Shown here piece after piece: positions 1 to 10,132 of a stretch of DNA of 64,000 nucleotides (its first letter is position 1; each line of letters opens with the position of its first letter). The DNA comes from Tricholoma matsutake (lineage: Eukaryota; Basidiomycota; Agaricomycetes; Agaricales; Tricholomataceae), in contig AP026545.1 in assembly GCA_026075535.2 (NCBI GenBank), forward strand, positions 1 through 64,000. Reading direction: 5' to 3'. The notes beneath the pieces were generated by a model that saw nothing but the letters and a program-made list of their open reading frames with translations, did no database searches and was not told where the DNA came from. The position numbers were made by a program, and so were the translations under genes.

Positions 1-126
1 AACCCTAACCCTAACCCTAACCCTAACCCTAACCCTAACCCTAACCCTAACCCTAACCCTAACCCTAACCCTAACCCTAACCCTAACCCTAACCCTAACC
101 CTAACCCTAACCCTAACCCTAACCCT
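1..126. repeat. Terminal telomere repeat, (AACCCT)21
   Basis: Twenty-one perfect AACCCT units with no variants fill the first 126 bases. Read from the other strand this is TTAGGG running outward, the usual telomere repeat of filamentous fungi, so the window begins inside the chromosome end. The switch to unique sequence at 127 is abrupt. Confidence 0.97.
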
Positions 127-412
127 TCAATCAACGGTCTTAGACTCAACCACAATACTCGACAGCTTAGGAAGCCTCTAGCTGTGATAACTTGAACTCG
201 ACAGTTGGAAAGCCTCCAACTGTGATACACAAATGAACGGTCTACTCAGAAAGCCTCTGAGTACGGATAGCCATGACTACTTGAGGAAGTACCCAAGTGA
301 AGGCAGGAAGCCCAATACACTAGGAAAGTCTCCTAGTGCGATACCGATACAGTTGGAAAGCCTCCAACTGCAACACACGAAGCCAAGGCTGAGTTGAGAC
401 CTATAGTCTTAA
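127..412. repeat. Telomere-adjacent array of short hairpins with AAGCC loops
   Basis: Non-coding stretch between telomere and the first Gypsy fragment. At least four perfect stem-loops are visible: ACAGTTGGA/TCCAACTGT (201-223), TACTCAGA/TCTGAGTA (243-263), CACTAGGA/TCCTAGTG (318-338) and CAGTTGGA/TCCAACTG (350-370). Loops are AAGCC, AAGCC, AAGTC and AAGCC. Weaker versions lie at 162-185 and 279-298. Stems differ while pairing is kept. The same design occurs at 48349-48369 in a region that looks like an LTR leader, so this may be a remnant of a retrotransposon LTR; that link is inference. Confidence 0.7.
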
Positions 413-763
413 CACCCTTACTGTCCGCCCACTATTCCTGGCCAACAAACTACTCCACAACCTCCGATAATAGTAGAAGGTGCTCCAGAATACATAGTTG
501 AAGAAATTCTAGACTCATGTCTTCGATGGAACAAATTGGAGTTCTTAATAAAGTGGAAAAACTATACCAATGAAAATAATTCATGGGAACCCAAAGAGAA
601 TTGTAAGCGAGCACATAACATGATTGCCCAATTCTTTAAACGTAATCTGAATGCTCCGCGTCACATTGCGAGAATGGTGTATGAGGGGATGAGATTCCGG
701 CCTTACCAAAATTTCACAGAGGGGACAGACACAATATTTTCTCGCCTGGAAGTTGAGGCATAA
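413..763 (+). pseudogene. Gypsy integrase C-terminal tail with chromodomain (truncated)
   Basis: This is the last ~115 codons of a chromoviral Gypsy pol polyprotein. A Pro/Gln-rich linker (TIPGQQTTPQPP) leads into a chromodomain with the core FLIKWKN..NNSWEPKENC and a C-terminal helix ending LEVEA-stop. Chromodomains on integrases guide insertion to modified chromatin. The frame is open from about 413, so the TTG at 536 is only an ORF-caller start. The same region of Gypsy-C (53046-53400) differs at three neighbouring codons in a way that fits a CG in each ancestral codon. Not translatable on its own: there is no 5' part. Confidence 0.85.
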
Positions 764-774
764 AAGGGGGGTAA

Positions 775-1176
775 TGTTAGGAAACCACCCCATTACCTAA
801 TAAAATTTCATTTTTATTTTATTATGTTGAATTACACTACATGACGCCAAATTATGCTACACTTTGATAGCATGAGAATTTTATTTCGCACGCATCAAAA
901 TGTACATGCATGTACAAGTGCGTCGGTAACAACAATGTACAATATGTGTAACATAGTATATAAACCCTAAATATATGCCTAGGGGACCCCAGTTGTGTTC
1001 TCTTAGGTATTCCACCTACGCTTTCGGTGTGAAAGGCCTTTGTCAACAAACTCACCTATTAATAACCCCTCACATCAAAATCATCAGTTCCCCCAACATG
1101 TGCGTGGATCCTGCCCCCTTCTTGTAGAGAGAACCTGCACGGTCTTAGCTAGCAGATAGTGGGTGTCGCCCTAACA
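775..1176 (+). repeat. LTR of Gypsy-A (402 bp, TGTTAGG...CCTAACA)
   Basis: A complete LTR, identical in length (402 bp) to those at 52633-53034 and 59930-60331. It starts TGTTAGGAAACC and ends GGGCGACACC in reverse, with matching TGTTAG/CTAACA ends. A purine tract (AAAAGGGGGG, 762-771) lies just upstream and fits the polypurine tract. There is no partner 5' LTR here, so no target duplication can be read. Confidence 0.93.
957..964 (+). promoter_or_regulatory. TATA box of the Gypsy LTR
   Basis: TATATAAA sits near the middle of the LTR and is conserved in the other two copies (as the reverse complement). Its position suggests the U3 promoter of the element. It is followed directly by ACCCTAAA, a telomere-like string. 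Confidence 0.6.
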
Positions 1177-4100
1177 CTTCTTTCTTGGGTGAGGCTGTCA
1201 ATGCATACATCACAGTCCAGAACAAGTGTCCCACTCATTCCCTCTTGGAGAAAACCCTCTTTGTACTCTGGCATAAGCGTAAACCAGATGTCTCAAATCT
1301 CCGAGTTTGGGGTTGTGCTGCATATGTTCACATCCAGAAGGATAAGTGTACTGGGATTGGCTCTCACATGGAGAAGTGTGTTTTCATTGGCTACCCTGAG
1401 GGTTACAAAGCCTGGAAATTCTACAATCCTGTGACCAAGCATACTGTGATCTGTGAACGCGCTGAATTTGATGAGCGCTATTTTCCTGGTCTCAAACACA
1501 CTTGGAACGAGCCACCTGTTGATCCCTCTTCCCCTCTCATCATGTCTGAGTATCTTACACCTTTGACGGTTCCTGATCTTAGTGACATTGATCCTGGACC
1601 TGTACAGGCAATTATTCCTTCTGGTGTAACTGATCTTGATGATGATCCTGTTCCATCTCAATCTCCTGCTCATGCTCCTACTCCTCCCGCTTCTTCTCCT
1701 CCTGCTAATACTACCCCTCACACTCCCACTCCTCCTACTCAGACACCTGCTGTATCTCCACCTCATTTCATCTCCTCCTCCATCACTTCCTCCGCTTTTA
1801 GAGTGTCAAACTGCTAATCCATGCAAGAATGCTGGATTGCCACCACGGGCTTGGAATGAGCCCCTTGCTCCAATCCCAGCTCCACAATTCAATCAACCTT
1901 CATCTGATGATGAGTCTGGTCCAGTTGTTGGTGATGGTTCAGATTCTAGTATTGATCTTGCATTATCTACTCATTATGCAGACCCACAGTCATTCAAGGA
2001 GGCTATGAAGCACTCAGATGTGCGAAAATGGCAGGAGGCAGCAAATGCAGAGATGAACAATCATTTTGAGAATGGGACTTGGGATTATGTGGAGTTACCT
2101 CCTGGTGCAAAGGTAGTTGGATGCAAATGGGTTTTTAACCTCAAGCATAATGCTGATGGCTCCATTGAGCATTACAAAGATCGGGTTGTGGCTAAGGGTT
2201 TCACCCAATGCCCTGGTTTTGAATATGCAGAAGATGCTACGTTCTCCCCAGTTTATTGTCCTGCTTCACTTCGGCTAATTCTTGCATTGGCTGCAAGGAA
2301 AGACCTCCACCTTTGCTCTCTTGACATCTCCCATGCTTTGTTAGTTGGGAAAGAACTTGAGGAAGTCATCTACATGTGCCAATCCGAGGGTTTCCATCAA
2401 GGTAACCCAAACACAGTTTGTCTGCTGCGTAAACCTCTCTATGGGTTGAAACAGTCTGCTCGCAACTGGAATGCTCGCCTCCATGAGGTATTGACAGCTA
2501 TGGGATTTATACGCTGTGAAGCAGACCATGCTGTGTATATTTACACACAAGGTGAAGTCAGGGTAATTGTTCCAATCTTTATCGATGACATTACTCTTGC
2601 TGGGACTTCTACTTCTACCATTGACAAGGTAGTTGAAGCTCTCAAATCCCATTTCAAACTTCGTGATCTTGGTCCTACTCAATTCCTACTTGGCATCCAC
2701 ATTACTCATGACCTCCCAAATCACACCATCTCCCTCTCCCAACGTCAGTACATCGTTGATGTGCTTGAACATTGATAGGTCGTCTCCTTGGTTTTAGCAT
2801 TGTTCTAATCACATCAGCTAACTCCTACAACGTCCCAGATGCAGCGCAACCCAGTCTATCGATCGCGTCAAAACATCACCAGCGACATCGATCATATCAA
2901 CAGCCCACATTGCACAACCTTAGGACTACCCCGAAAGTCCCTAATATCCCCCTACACAACCATCGAACATCCCCGACCAACTTCAAACAAGCTGCAACCG
3001 CGATCGACCATCGTCGACCATCATCGAGCGTCATCAATCAATATCGAGAAACTACGAGCGACATCAGGCACCGCCTTCATTATCTAAATGGTGGAAGACC
3101 ATGCACTAGGACATATTCCAACTCGTGCTCAAACCTGCTGATCATAGGTCAGCCTCGTTCCAAGTCCCTATCGTGCACAGAACCCGCTGGATGCATTATT
3201 GCAAGACTTAGCGCAGTGTATACACAAAGGACAGTCTCTTTTAGTTCTTTCCCTTTATTACTCTTTCATCATATGATATATATATCTTTCTTGTTTGGAT
3301 TCCAGTCTCCTTTATGGCCTTGTGCCTTAACTCATATCTTTTGCCTCATGTTCTACACATGTTTCTCATTCCATTTTAGGAAGTATCTTTAAAACATATA
3401 AAACTCTGTAGTATCTACTTGGAAATAACAAGAAATCGTCTTCACATATCGTCTCGTATACAGTTCTAAGCATCGGATCAACTTTCTAAAACAATCTAAG
3501 TCTCTACGGGTTTTCTCGATTGATGAGAAACCTCTGCAATCATCGCATTCCTCGATCCTCCCTTGATCCCCTCATCATTAGCTCTAGTAACCCTTCCAAC
3601 ACTTCATAAGCCATTTACCGCACCCTTCATATACTATCAACCTATCGAAAGGTCCCCAGAATTCACATATTGGCCATCGACGATAAACTCGTTTGCCATC
3701 GATCTCGTCGATTGCCCTCAATATCGATCGATACCCCATCGGACCACATCAAATACATTCATCTCCGATAGCACTACCTTTATGACTAGTGTTAACTAGT
3801 AATCTTCCCAGAGGTTTGACCACAAACATTTGGAATGTCTCACAACCTTCCTCTGACTCGTCGCAAACATCATCGATTGCCTTATCGGCAGTTTAGGTGG
3901 TTTTCCCGGGTTGAGCATCATCAACGTTTTGGTATGTCAGATTGCAAACCTGTCTTGACTCCCATGGATCCCTCCCTTTCATTGACTTCTGACATGTGCC
4001 CCAAAACAGAGGAAGATGTTGCAGAAATGCGCAATGTTCCTTATTTGGTTGCTGTTGGGTCTTTGATGTACCTTGCCACCACCACCCATCCAGACATTGC

Positions 4101-4707
4101 TTATACAGTTGGTGTACTTGGTTGTTTCAACCACAACCCTGGTCCTTGTCATTGGCTTGCAGTCAAGCATCTACTTTGCTATCTCAAGGGTACTATGGAC
4201 TACAAACTAGTCTATGGACCTGATGAGGATGGTAGTGAGTTATTCACAACTTACACTGATGCTGACCATGGTGGTAACAAGGATAATGGTCGCTCAACTG
4301 GTGGCTATTTGACTTGTGTCGGTGGAGGTGCAGTTGACTGGTGGAGTTGGTTACAACCTTTTGTGATGCTTTCCACCACAGAGGCTGAGTTTGTTGCTGC
4401 AGTAGAGGCTGGAAAGGAAATCAAGTGGACTTGCAGCATTTTACAGGAATTTGGATATCCTGTTGATCGTTCATCCACTCTCTTCATTGATAACCAGTCC
4501 GCTCTCACTGTTTCCAAAAACCCAGAGCACCATGGATGAATGAAGCACCTTGATCTCAAGTACTACTGGCTATGCGAGGAAGTTGAAGCTGGCACCATTT
4601 CCCCTGTCTATATCCCCACCACTGATCAACTTGCCGACATTCTTACCAAGGCACTACCTCGTGTAATGGTGGAAAAATTCCAGACTCTTCTTGGTTTAAA
4701 GGTGTGA
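1177..4707 (+). pseudogene. Copia-1 pol remnant: integrase C-terminus, reverse transcriptase, RNase H
   Basis: Order is that of Copia: integrase C-terminal region (1185-1600, with LRVWGCAAYVH and CVFIGYPEGYKAWKFY), a Pro-rich linker, reverse transcriptase (2060-2760: GCKWVFNLKHNADG, DISHALLVGKE, PLYGLKQSARNWNARL, and FIDD at 2578 in place of the usual YVDD), then RNase H (3926-4700: TDADHGGNKDNGRS, STTEAEFVAA, DILTKALP). Breaks: a frameshift near 1790-1815, an insertion at 2773, and a TGA at 4537-4539 where relatives have arginine. It would have copied element RNA to DNA and integrated it; it cannot now. Confidence 0.88.
2773..3910. other. 1.14 kb non-coding insertion inside Copia-1 reverse transcriptase
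   Basis: The reverse transcriptase reading frame stops at VLEH and resumes as HQRFGMSDCKP on the far side. The insert is flanked by TTGAACAT (2765-2772) and TTGAGCAT (3911-3918), an apparent 8-bp target duplication with one mismatch, as made by hAT-like elements. I see no terminal inverted repeats and no convincing ORF. The middle is rich in ATCGA/CGATC strings (about 2860-3060 and 3690-3740). It could be a non-autonomous DNA element or a fragment of other subtelomeric DNA. Confidence 0.6.
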
Positions 4708-4744
4708 TTTCAGCGATTTTGAGAGTTGCTTTATCAAGGGGGGG

Positions 4745-5064
4745 TGTTTAATGTATGATTCACCATCTCTCCATTTTACTTCTATCCTACTTCTATTCCA
4801 TGTCCTATCACTTGTAGTTACACTCATGGGCACTTAGAGTAGTTTCCACCTTGTGTTTATCACTGTTTGTTTCACAGTATGTAGACTGCAGAGTCTGGAG
4901 TTTTGCACTCTTCAGTTGCTCACTCTGGACTCCAGGTACTGTACTCCTTATTGTCTCATATAATAACTAGTTGTTCACTCTGGACTCCAGCTGTTCAGTC
5001 TATCTGAGTCTCCCTTCACAGTTGCTAGGTTAAACTGCACTAAAGGCAATCTCAGACTTTAGCA
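4745..5064 (+). repeat. Copia-1 3' LTR (right edge approximate)
   Basis: It begins TGTTTAATGTATG directly after the purine tract. The right edge is not certain: R1 homology starts at 5065 with ATCTCATAGG, so the LTR should end at GCA (5064), but the string GCAATCTCA also occurs at 5046, leaving a 16-bp ambiguity. CTCTGGACTCCAG is repeated inside it (4921-4934 and 4977-4990). Confidence 0.6.
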
Positions 5065-5549
5065 ATCTCATAGGTCACCAATCTGTCTATTAACATTCTT
5101 CACAGTGTATCACAAGCAAGAATTGTAGAAGACCCGTTTGGTAGGTCTGCACTACATAGAATGAATTATTGCATCATTGCCCATAGCTAGGCCATACAGT
5201 CTCCTATGCACATCTATACCAAACATTGTAATTCACTATAGTACATGCAGCTAGGTCGTACTGTGATGGCGAAGTGGTGCCTGATGCTGATGCCATGCTT
5301 CTATGCCGATGCCATTGCCGATGCCGATGCCATTGCCAAGTACTGTGTACACTATCTCTGATCTGTATATTATTAACATTCTTCATAGTGTATCATAAGC
5401 AAGAATTGTAAAAGTGTATTCATTTGATACTAGTACATGTTATACATACTATGAGAGCATTCGACAGCATCCACCGAACCCGTATCATTCAATACACTGT
5501 ATGCATTCGATAGACCATATTATTCAGTACAGTGTAGCTTACCTATGTG
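5065..5549. repeat. Dispersed repeat R1, copy 1 (uninterrupted)
   Basis: Matches 26092-26285 joined to 33097-33287. It contains two versions of the core ATTAACATTCTTCA..GTGTATCA.AAGCAAGAATTG, a tract of GATGCC-type hexamers (5280-5336) and a right part rich in short inverted repeats such as GTATCATTC/ATACACTGTA. It ends at CTTACCTATGTG in both copies. No ORF. Copy 1 has about 105 extra bases (5154-5255) absent from copy 2. The family is unclassified. Confidence 0.8.
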
Positions 5550-5703
5550 AAAAGATGGATTTGAGCTCAGCCATATATATATGTCAGCTTATGTAATATC
5601 ATGTGATACTTGAAAAATTTTTAACCACAACAATAATGCCCCTGTGCAAAGATATACTTGGAGTGCACAATAAAACTTTTGTTATTAACAACAGAAAGTC
5701 TAG

Positions 5704-6351
5704 CTAGTGACGTGTATGCTTGTGTTTTGGACTAAATAGATGCTTGACATCTTTGCACTTCATGGAATCCTTTTTTTGTTTGACAAGCTTCTTCAAATGG
5801 TTTGTCAAGTCATTTGGTGAGACCTGTAAGATAATGTGGTGTTCTTCATGAGAGAGTCCAAGATAAGCAGTCAAAATGTGTGATGCATCACTGGTATCCA
5901 GTCCTGACAATGTTGTTGTCTGAGGTTTCAGGATATGCAAAGTTTCCATCTGTAAACTGGAAATAACCTGTTGCTCTGTTGGAGTTGCTGATGGACTGTG
6001 AGGTGTGGAAGAGGATGGAAACAGTAGAACCATTTGACTTTTTTCATGGTTTTACTGGCACATATGCCTCCTCCTCCTCCCCCTCCTCCTCCTCCTCCTC
6101 CTCCTCCTCTTCCTCATCATTGCTGTTGTTGTCTGCCACCTGCTTATTTGACTCAAGCTGGTCTATTTCTTCATCAGGAGCATTTGAATTATGAAGTGAA
6201 GTAATGGATGGTGCTTCATTGTCTGGTTACTTTTCAAATAAGCCAGCATCATCATCATCAGCTCCTGGCACTTGGAAGTCTCCAAGTTCCACTGGTCTCT
6301 TGGCAGCGGTGTTGTTATCATCTCCACTGCTGTCTTCACTGTCACTGTCAC
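5704..6351 (-). pseudogene. Acidic Ser/Asp/Glu-rich ORF, downstream part (split by LINEs)
   Basis: Read right to left, the frame begins SDSEDSSGDDNNTAAKRP, continues through ADDDDAGLFEK, and after stops and shifts reaches a poly-Glu run (6066-6115, CTC repeats on the plus strand) and a final open segment (6033-5704) ending PKHKHTRH. The upstream part lies at 14973-15084: removing both LINEs joins ESDS to DSEDSSGDD in the same frame. I do not recognise the family. Acidic low-complexity proteins of this kind are often nuclear, but that is only an analogy. Confidence is for an ancient ORF, not a function. Confidence 0.55.
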
Positions 6352-9300
6352 TTTTTTTTTTTTTTTTTTCCCATTTATTCTCCATTGTGGTGTACCATAT
6401 GTTAGAGACTAAATATGTACTGTGGTATGTACTGCTGAGATGTTCTACTGTGTGACTTTTCCTTTGACATCTGCTTGGAGGGGCCCAGAGGGTCCTCGAA
6501 GCATCATTGGCATTGGATTAAGTGGTGCTGAGTCCAGAAGTAAGGTATGGTGTGGTGTGTCTGGGTCATGTTCCTATCTCCTCTCTCATTCTTTTCTCCC
6601 TTCCTCTCTCATTTCCGGCAGTTCCCCAAACATGTCATGCAGTCTTCCCATCTCTGCCAAAAACCTGAATAGTGCTCGTAGTGATTTCGGGGATGTGAGG
6701 ATTTTTGTGATACTGATGTTCTGCCCCCTATGTTGTTTCATAGTGTTTGTCTTGCCCCTTGGTATGTTGGGCAGTGTAGTAGAAGGTGTTGTACCATTTC
6801 GTTGTTCTGTTGGCATGCCAGGCAAGTTGGTGAGTCTAATTTTCCGAGGCGAAATAGGTGCTTAGCTAAGGGTGCATGTCCTGTCCTCAGTTGTGCAAGG
6901 ATGCTGGCTAGCTTTCTTGGAAGCTTTGTGACGAGGTCGACGTATTTATGGGAGGGGGTTGTGGGGTTGGTCTTCATCATCCTGTTGTATCGTTTTGAGT
7001 CTCTCCAGCTTTTTTGTGCCTGTCGCTTAAGTTTTTCATTGTACATCCATCCAATAGCTGATTTGCTGTATGGTAGGGTCATTCTCAGGGATTTTGGAAG
7101 CTTATGTGTCTCGCTGCTCCCTTCTGTGGTCGCTTTCTTCACCTCTTCGTCTGCTTGCTCATTGCCCCCAACTCCTTTGTGGCCTGGTACCCATTTGACT
7201 ATAATTTTTATGCCCTGATGTTTTTTCCGTATTGCCATTATGCTTCTGTTGAGTGCATCGAAGATGTAGTGCCCTGGATTTGGTTTCATTAGTTGTGTGG
7301 CTGTGATAGCAGCACGATTGTCAATGTAGATATTAGCTGACCATATGTTCCATTTGTTGGTGATAAGCTTGGAACCTAGTGCCCACTCATTCTCCCTCAT
7401 ATACTGTGTGGTGAAGTTGCGATCCAAGCTGATATCTCAACTTGGTCTTGAGGGTTCCATTTCTGTATAGAACTGCTGCTGCTCCTATTTTACCTTCCAT
7501 CCCTGAGCCATCCATGAAGACTTTCACATCTGGGTTGTTGTTCTGTATACTTTCTATCGCTTTATCTGTATCAGTCATTACTTCCATGGTTAGTCCCAGC
7601 TTCCATCTTGTATTGAAACGTATGGCTGCGATCATTTTGATCTTTTGTGGTTGGATACCATATCTGTGCATGAGGTCGTGTAAAGGTGTCAGGTGTTGTT
7701 TGAGTAATCAGTTTGCTGCATTTGTGACTGGTTTGTGTAGAGGGTGAGTGCTTGGTAAGGTTGCTAGGCGTATGGCTGCTCGGTGTTGGTATTTATCAAC
7801 CAGCAAGTGAAATGGGAGTAGGTTGGCCATAACTTCCAGGACGTCGCCCGTTATTATGATTGTGGCCTGTCTCTGAATTGACGCAAGTTTGTTGACTGCT
7901 GCTTGGTTAGTGCATCCATACTTTGTTCTTTTACCTACATTCTGCTGCAGGGTGAGGAATATATCAGCTGCGTATAACATTTGAGGAACTGCAATGAAGA
8001 GGTATAGTTGTTGTATGTGTTTTGTGTTTATTCCACTTGATGTGTGGGCCAGATGCCCAAATTGAATGAGCCAATCTTGCCCTCTGGCAAGGGCCATTGC
8101 ACACTGTGCCTTCCAGTCCAGTTTGTTGTCCACTATTATGCCCAGGAAGTGTGCCATGTCCTTTGACTGTATGCACTGGTTACCTAGTATCAGTGCTTGT
8201 CTTGGTGTCAGAATTCTTTTTCTTGGGTTGACTGGGTTTGGGACTTGTTTTTGCATTGTGTCGAGCAGTTGAAACTTCTTGATTCCAAATTCACAACTAT
8301 GTGATTTGGCCCAATCAGAGACTCCTCCCGCATGGTTCATGATGTTGCGCAGCTTGTTGTGTGTTTTGTTGAAGTTTTTGCCACAGACTATGATCACTGC
8401 GTCGTCAATGAAGAGCAGTATCCATTCTCCTGTTTTGAGAACTGGGATTTTTAGTAGATCAGCATTATAAATGAGGTATGAGACACCTGAGTATGGGTCT
8501 CCTTGGTCGAGCCCATTCAGTACTTCGAAGTCTTCCATCTGGTAGTCGTCGAATGATATTGTAGTTTGTTGGTTTTCCAGTCGTCTCTTCATCCATTCTG
8601 TGTATTCCTTTGGGATTCCTCATCTCCTCATGTTGTGAATCAGTCGGTCAATGTCTACGCTTGGGAAGGCACCTTTGACATCGAGGAAGAGAACCAAAGC
8701 CATCTGGCTTTTATGCCATGCATCCTTAATCATTTTCATAAGTAGGTGTATTGAGTCCATTGTGGTGTGCCCCGGTCTTGCCCTGAAGTGGTTGGCTGGG
8801 AGAACATTGTGTCTTTTGCACATGGTGGTTATGTCTACCGCCTGACAGCTGTCAAGTAGCCTGGTGATGCCATCCAATAGCACGATTGGGCACCATGCCG
8901 ATGGGGATGTATAATCCAGTTTTCCCAGTCTTTTGAGAATGAGGGTTTCTGTGTGTGCCCATTCCTGTGGATAGTACTTTAGTGTATTAGTGGTGTGATA
9001 GAGTGGGCTGAGAAGCCGGACAAGTTCTTCTCTAGCATTTATTAGGACTGAGTTTGTTACCAATCCCTTCTTGCTGGCTTTGTAGAGTTTCAGCTTTTTT
9101 ATAGTGCAGTGGATTTGGTTGTCTGTGATGTTCTTGAAATTCCAGCATGGTGGTGGGTACTGGGAGTCTTGAGGTACGGGTTCTAAATCTGGGTTTGGGG
9201 GTGGGAAGAAGGTCTCATAAAAGAGTTGGCCTTTGCTTTTGTTGTCCACAGCTTCCCTGATTATCTGTTTCATTGTTGGGTCTTTGATTTGTATCATCGG

Positions 9301-9691
9301 GATTTTCGCTTTTCCTGCATCAGCTGCTGGTGAGGTGACCAATCTACTTGCCTGCCAGATGCTCATTTCATCTACGCCCTCTAGCCACTTTAGCCAGTGT
9401 TTGGCTTTAACTGTCTGAATCATCTCTGAGTAACAATTTCTCTGTTGTGAATACTTCTCGTGTATGGGGTGTTGTGGGTTTGTTCTGTGGTATTTTGACT
9501 TTCCTCCTAGGCATCGCATTGCTTTCTTTTCCACAGCTAACTCTGTTGTCCACCATCTCTTGGAGTATGGGCTTGGTTTTGTTACTTTGACGTGTTTTGC
9601 TATTGTGTCTTGAACTGCTTGGTTCAAATTGTTCAGTGACACGTTGAAGTCTTGGATGTTTTTGATCTCTGTGGGTGCAGGGTTAGGGTTA
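6352..9691 (-). mobile_element. LINE-A, 5'-truncated non-LTR retrotransposon
   Basis: Minus-strand LINE ending in AATAAA (6374-6379 reversed) and an 18-base poly(A) (6352-6369). A 61-bp direct repeat flanks it (6291-6351 and 9692-9752), read here as its target-site duplication. Homology to LINE-B stops at about 9677; between that point and the duplication lie 14 bases containing AGGGTTAGGGTTA, telomere-like filler at the 5' junction. The ORF1 and endonuclease parts are missing. Confidence 0.85.
6738..9677 (-). pseudogene. LINE-A ORF2 remnant: reverse transcriptase and RNase H
   Basis: Starts within the endonuclease-RT linker (TEIKNIQDFNVSLNNL). The reverse transcriptase shows HFRARPGHTT, FLDVKGAFPSVD, GLDQGDPYSG and the catalytic FIDDAVI (near 8410). 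Further on are an RNase H domain (DGSGMEGKIGAA, YIDNRAAI, KWVPGHKGVGGNEQADEE) and a C-terminal zinc-binding motif CLACQQNNEMVQHLLLHC (near 6800). RT plus RNase H plus a CCHC tail fits the I/Tad1-like LINEs of fungi. Frameshifts near 8600, 7700 and 7400 break it. The apparent N-terminus MENKWEKKKKK belongs to neighbouring DNA, not to the LINE. Confidence 0.88.
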
Positions 9692-10132
9692 ACTGGTCTC
9701 TTGGCAGCGGTGTTGTTATCATCTCCACTGCTGTCTTCACTGTCACTGTCACTTTTTTTTTTTTTTTTTTCCCATTTATTCTCCATTGTGGTGTACCATA
9801 TGTTAGAGACTAAATATGTACTGTGGTATGTACTGCTGAGATGTTCTACTGTGTGACTTTTCCTTTGACATCTGCTTGGAGGGGCCCAGAGGGTCCTCGA
9901 AGCGCCGTTGGCGCTGGATTAAGTGGTGCTGAGTCTGGAAGTAAGGTATCGTGTGGTGTGTCTGGGTTGTATTCCTATCTCCTCTCTCGTTCTTTTCTCC
10001 CTTCCTCTCTCATTTCTGGCAGTTCCCCAAATGTGTCATGCAGTCTGCTTGTAGTGATTTCGGGGATGTGAGGATTTTTGTGATGTCGATGTTTCTGCCC
10101 CCTATGTTGTTTCGTAGTGTTTGTCTTGCCCC

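Larger units (their letters stand above)
413..1176 (+). mobile_element. Gypsy-A, 3' end only (chromodomain plus 3' LTR)
   Basis: Homology with the Gypsy-C element of this window begins at about 413 and runs through the chromodomain and the complete LTR. Everything upstream of the integrase C-terminus is missing and replaced by the hairpin array and telomere, so the element is truncated on its telomeric side. The element polarity points away from the telomere. Confidence 0.85.
1177..5064 (+). mobile_element. Copia-1, 5'-truncated Ty1/copia element
   Basis: It runs from the integrase C-terminal part directly abutting the Gypsy-A LTR to a 3' LTR beginning TGTTTAATG at 4745. The 5' LTR, gag, protease and integrase core are missing. 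A purine tract (AAGGGGGGG) precedes the 3' LTR. The element is interrupted by a 1.14 kb insertion at 2773-3910. Confidence 0.85.

Noticed and set aside
581..1055. Minus-strand ORFs at 581-793 and 852-1055
   Set aside because: They are antisense shadows of the chromodomain and LTR of Gypsy-A.
5979..6405. Plus-strand Ser-rich and Leu-rich ORFs
   Set aside because: Antisense of the poly-Glu part of the acidic ORF and of the LINE poly(A).
8620..9786. LINE-A protein starting MENKWEKKKKKSDSDSED
   Set aside because: The first ~30 codons are LINE-B poly(A) plus the 61-bp flanking duplication, joined by telomeric filler to the truncated LINE; a fortuitous fusion.
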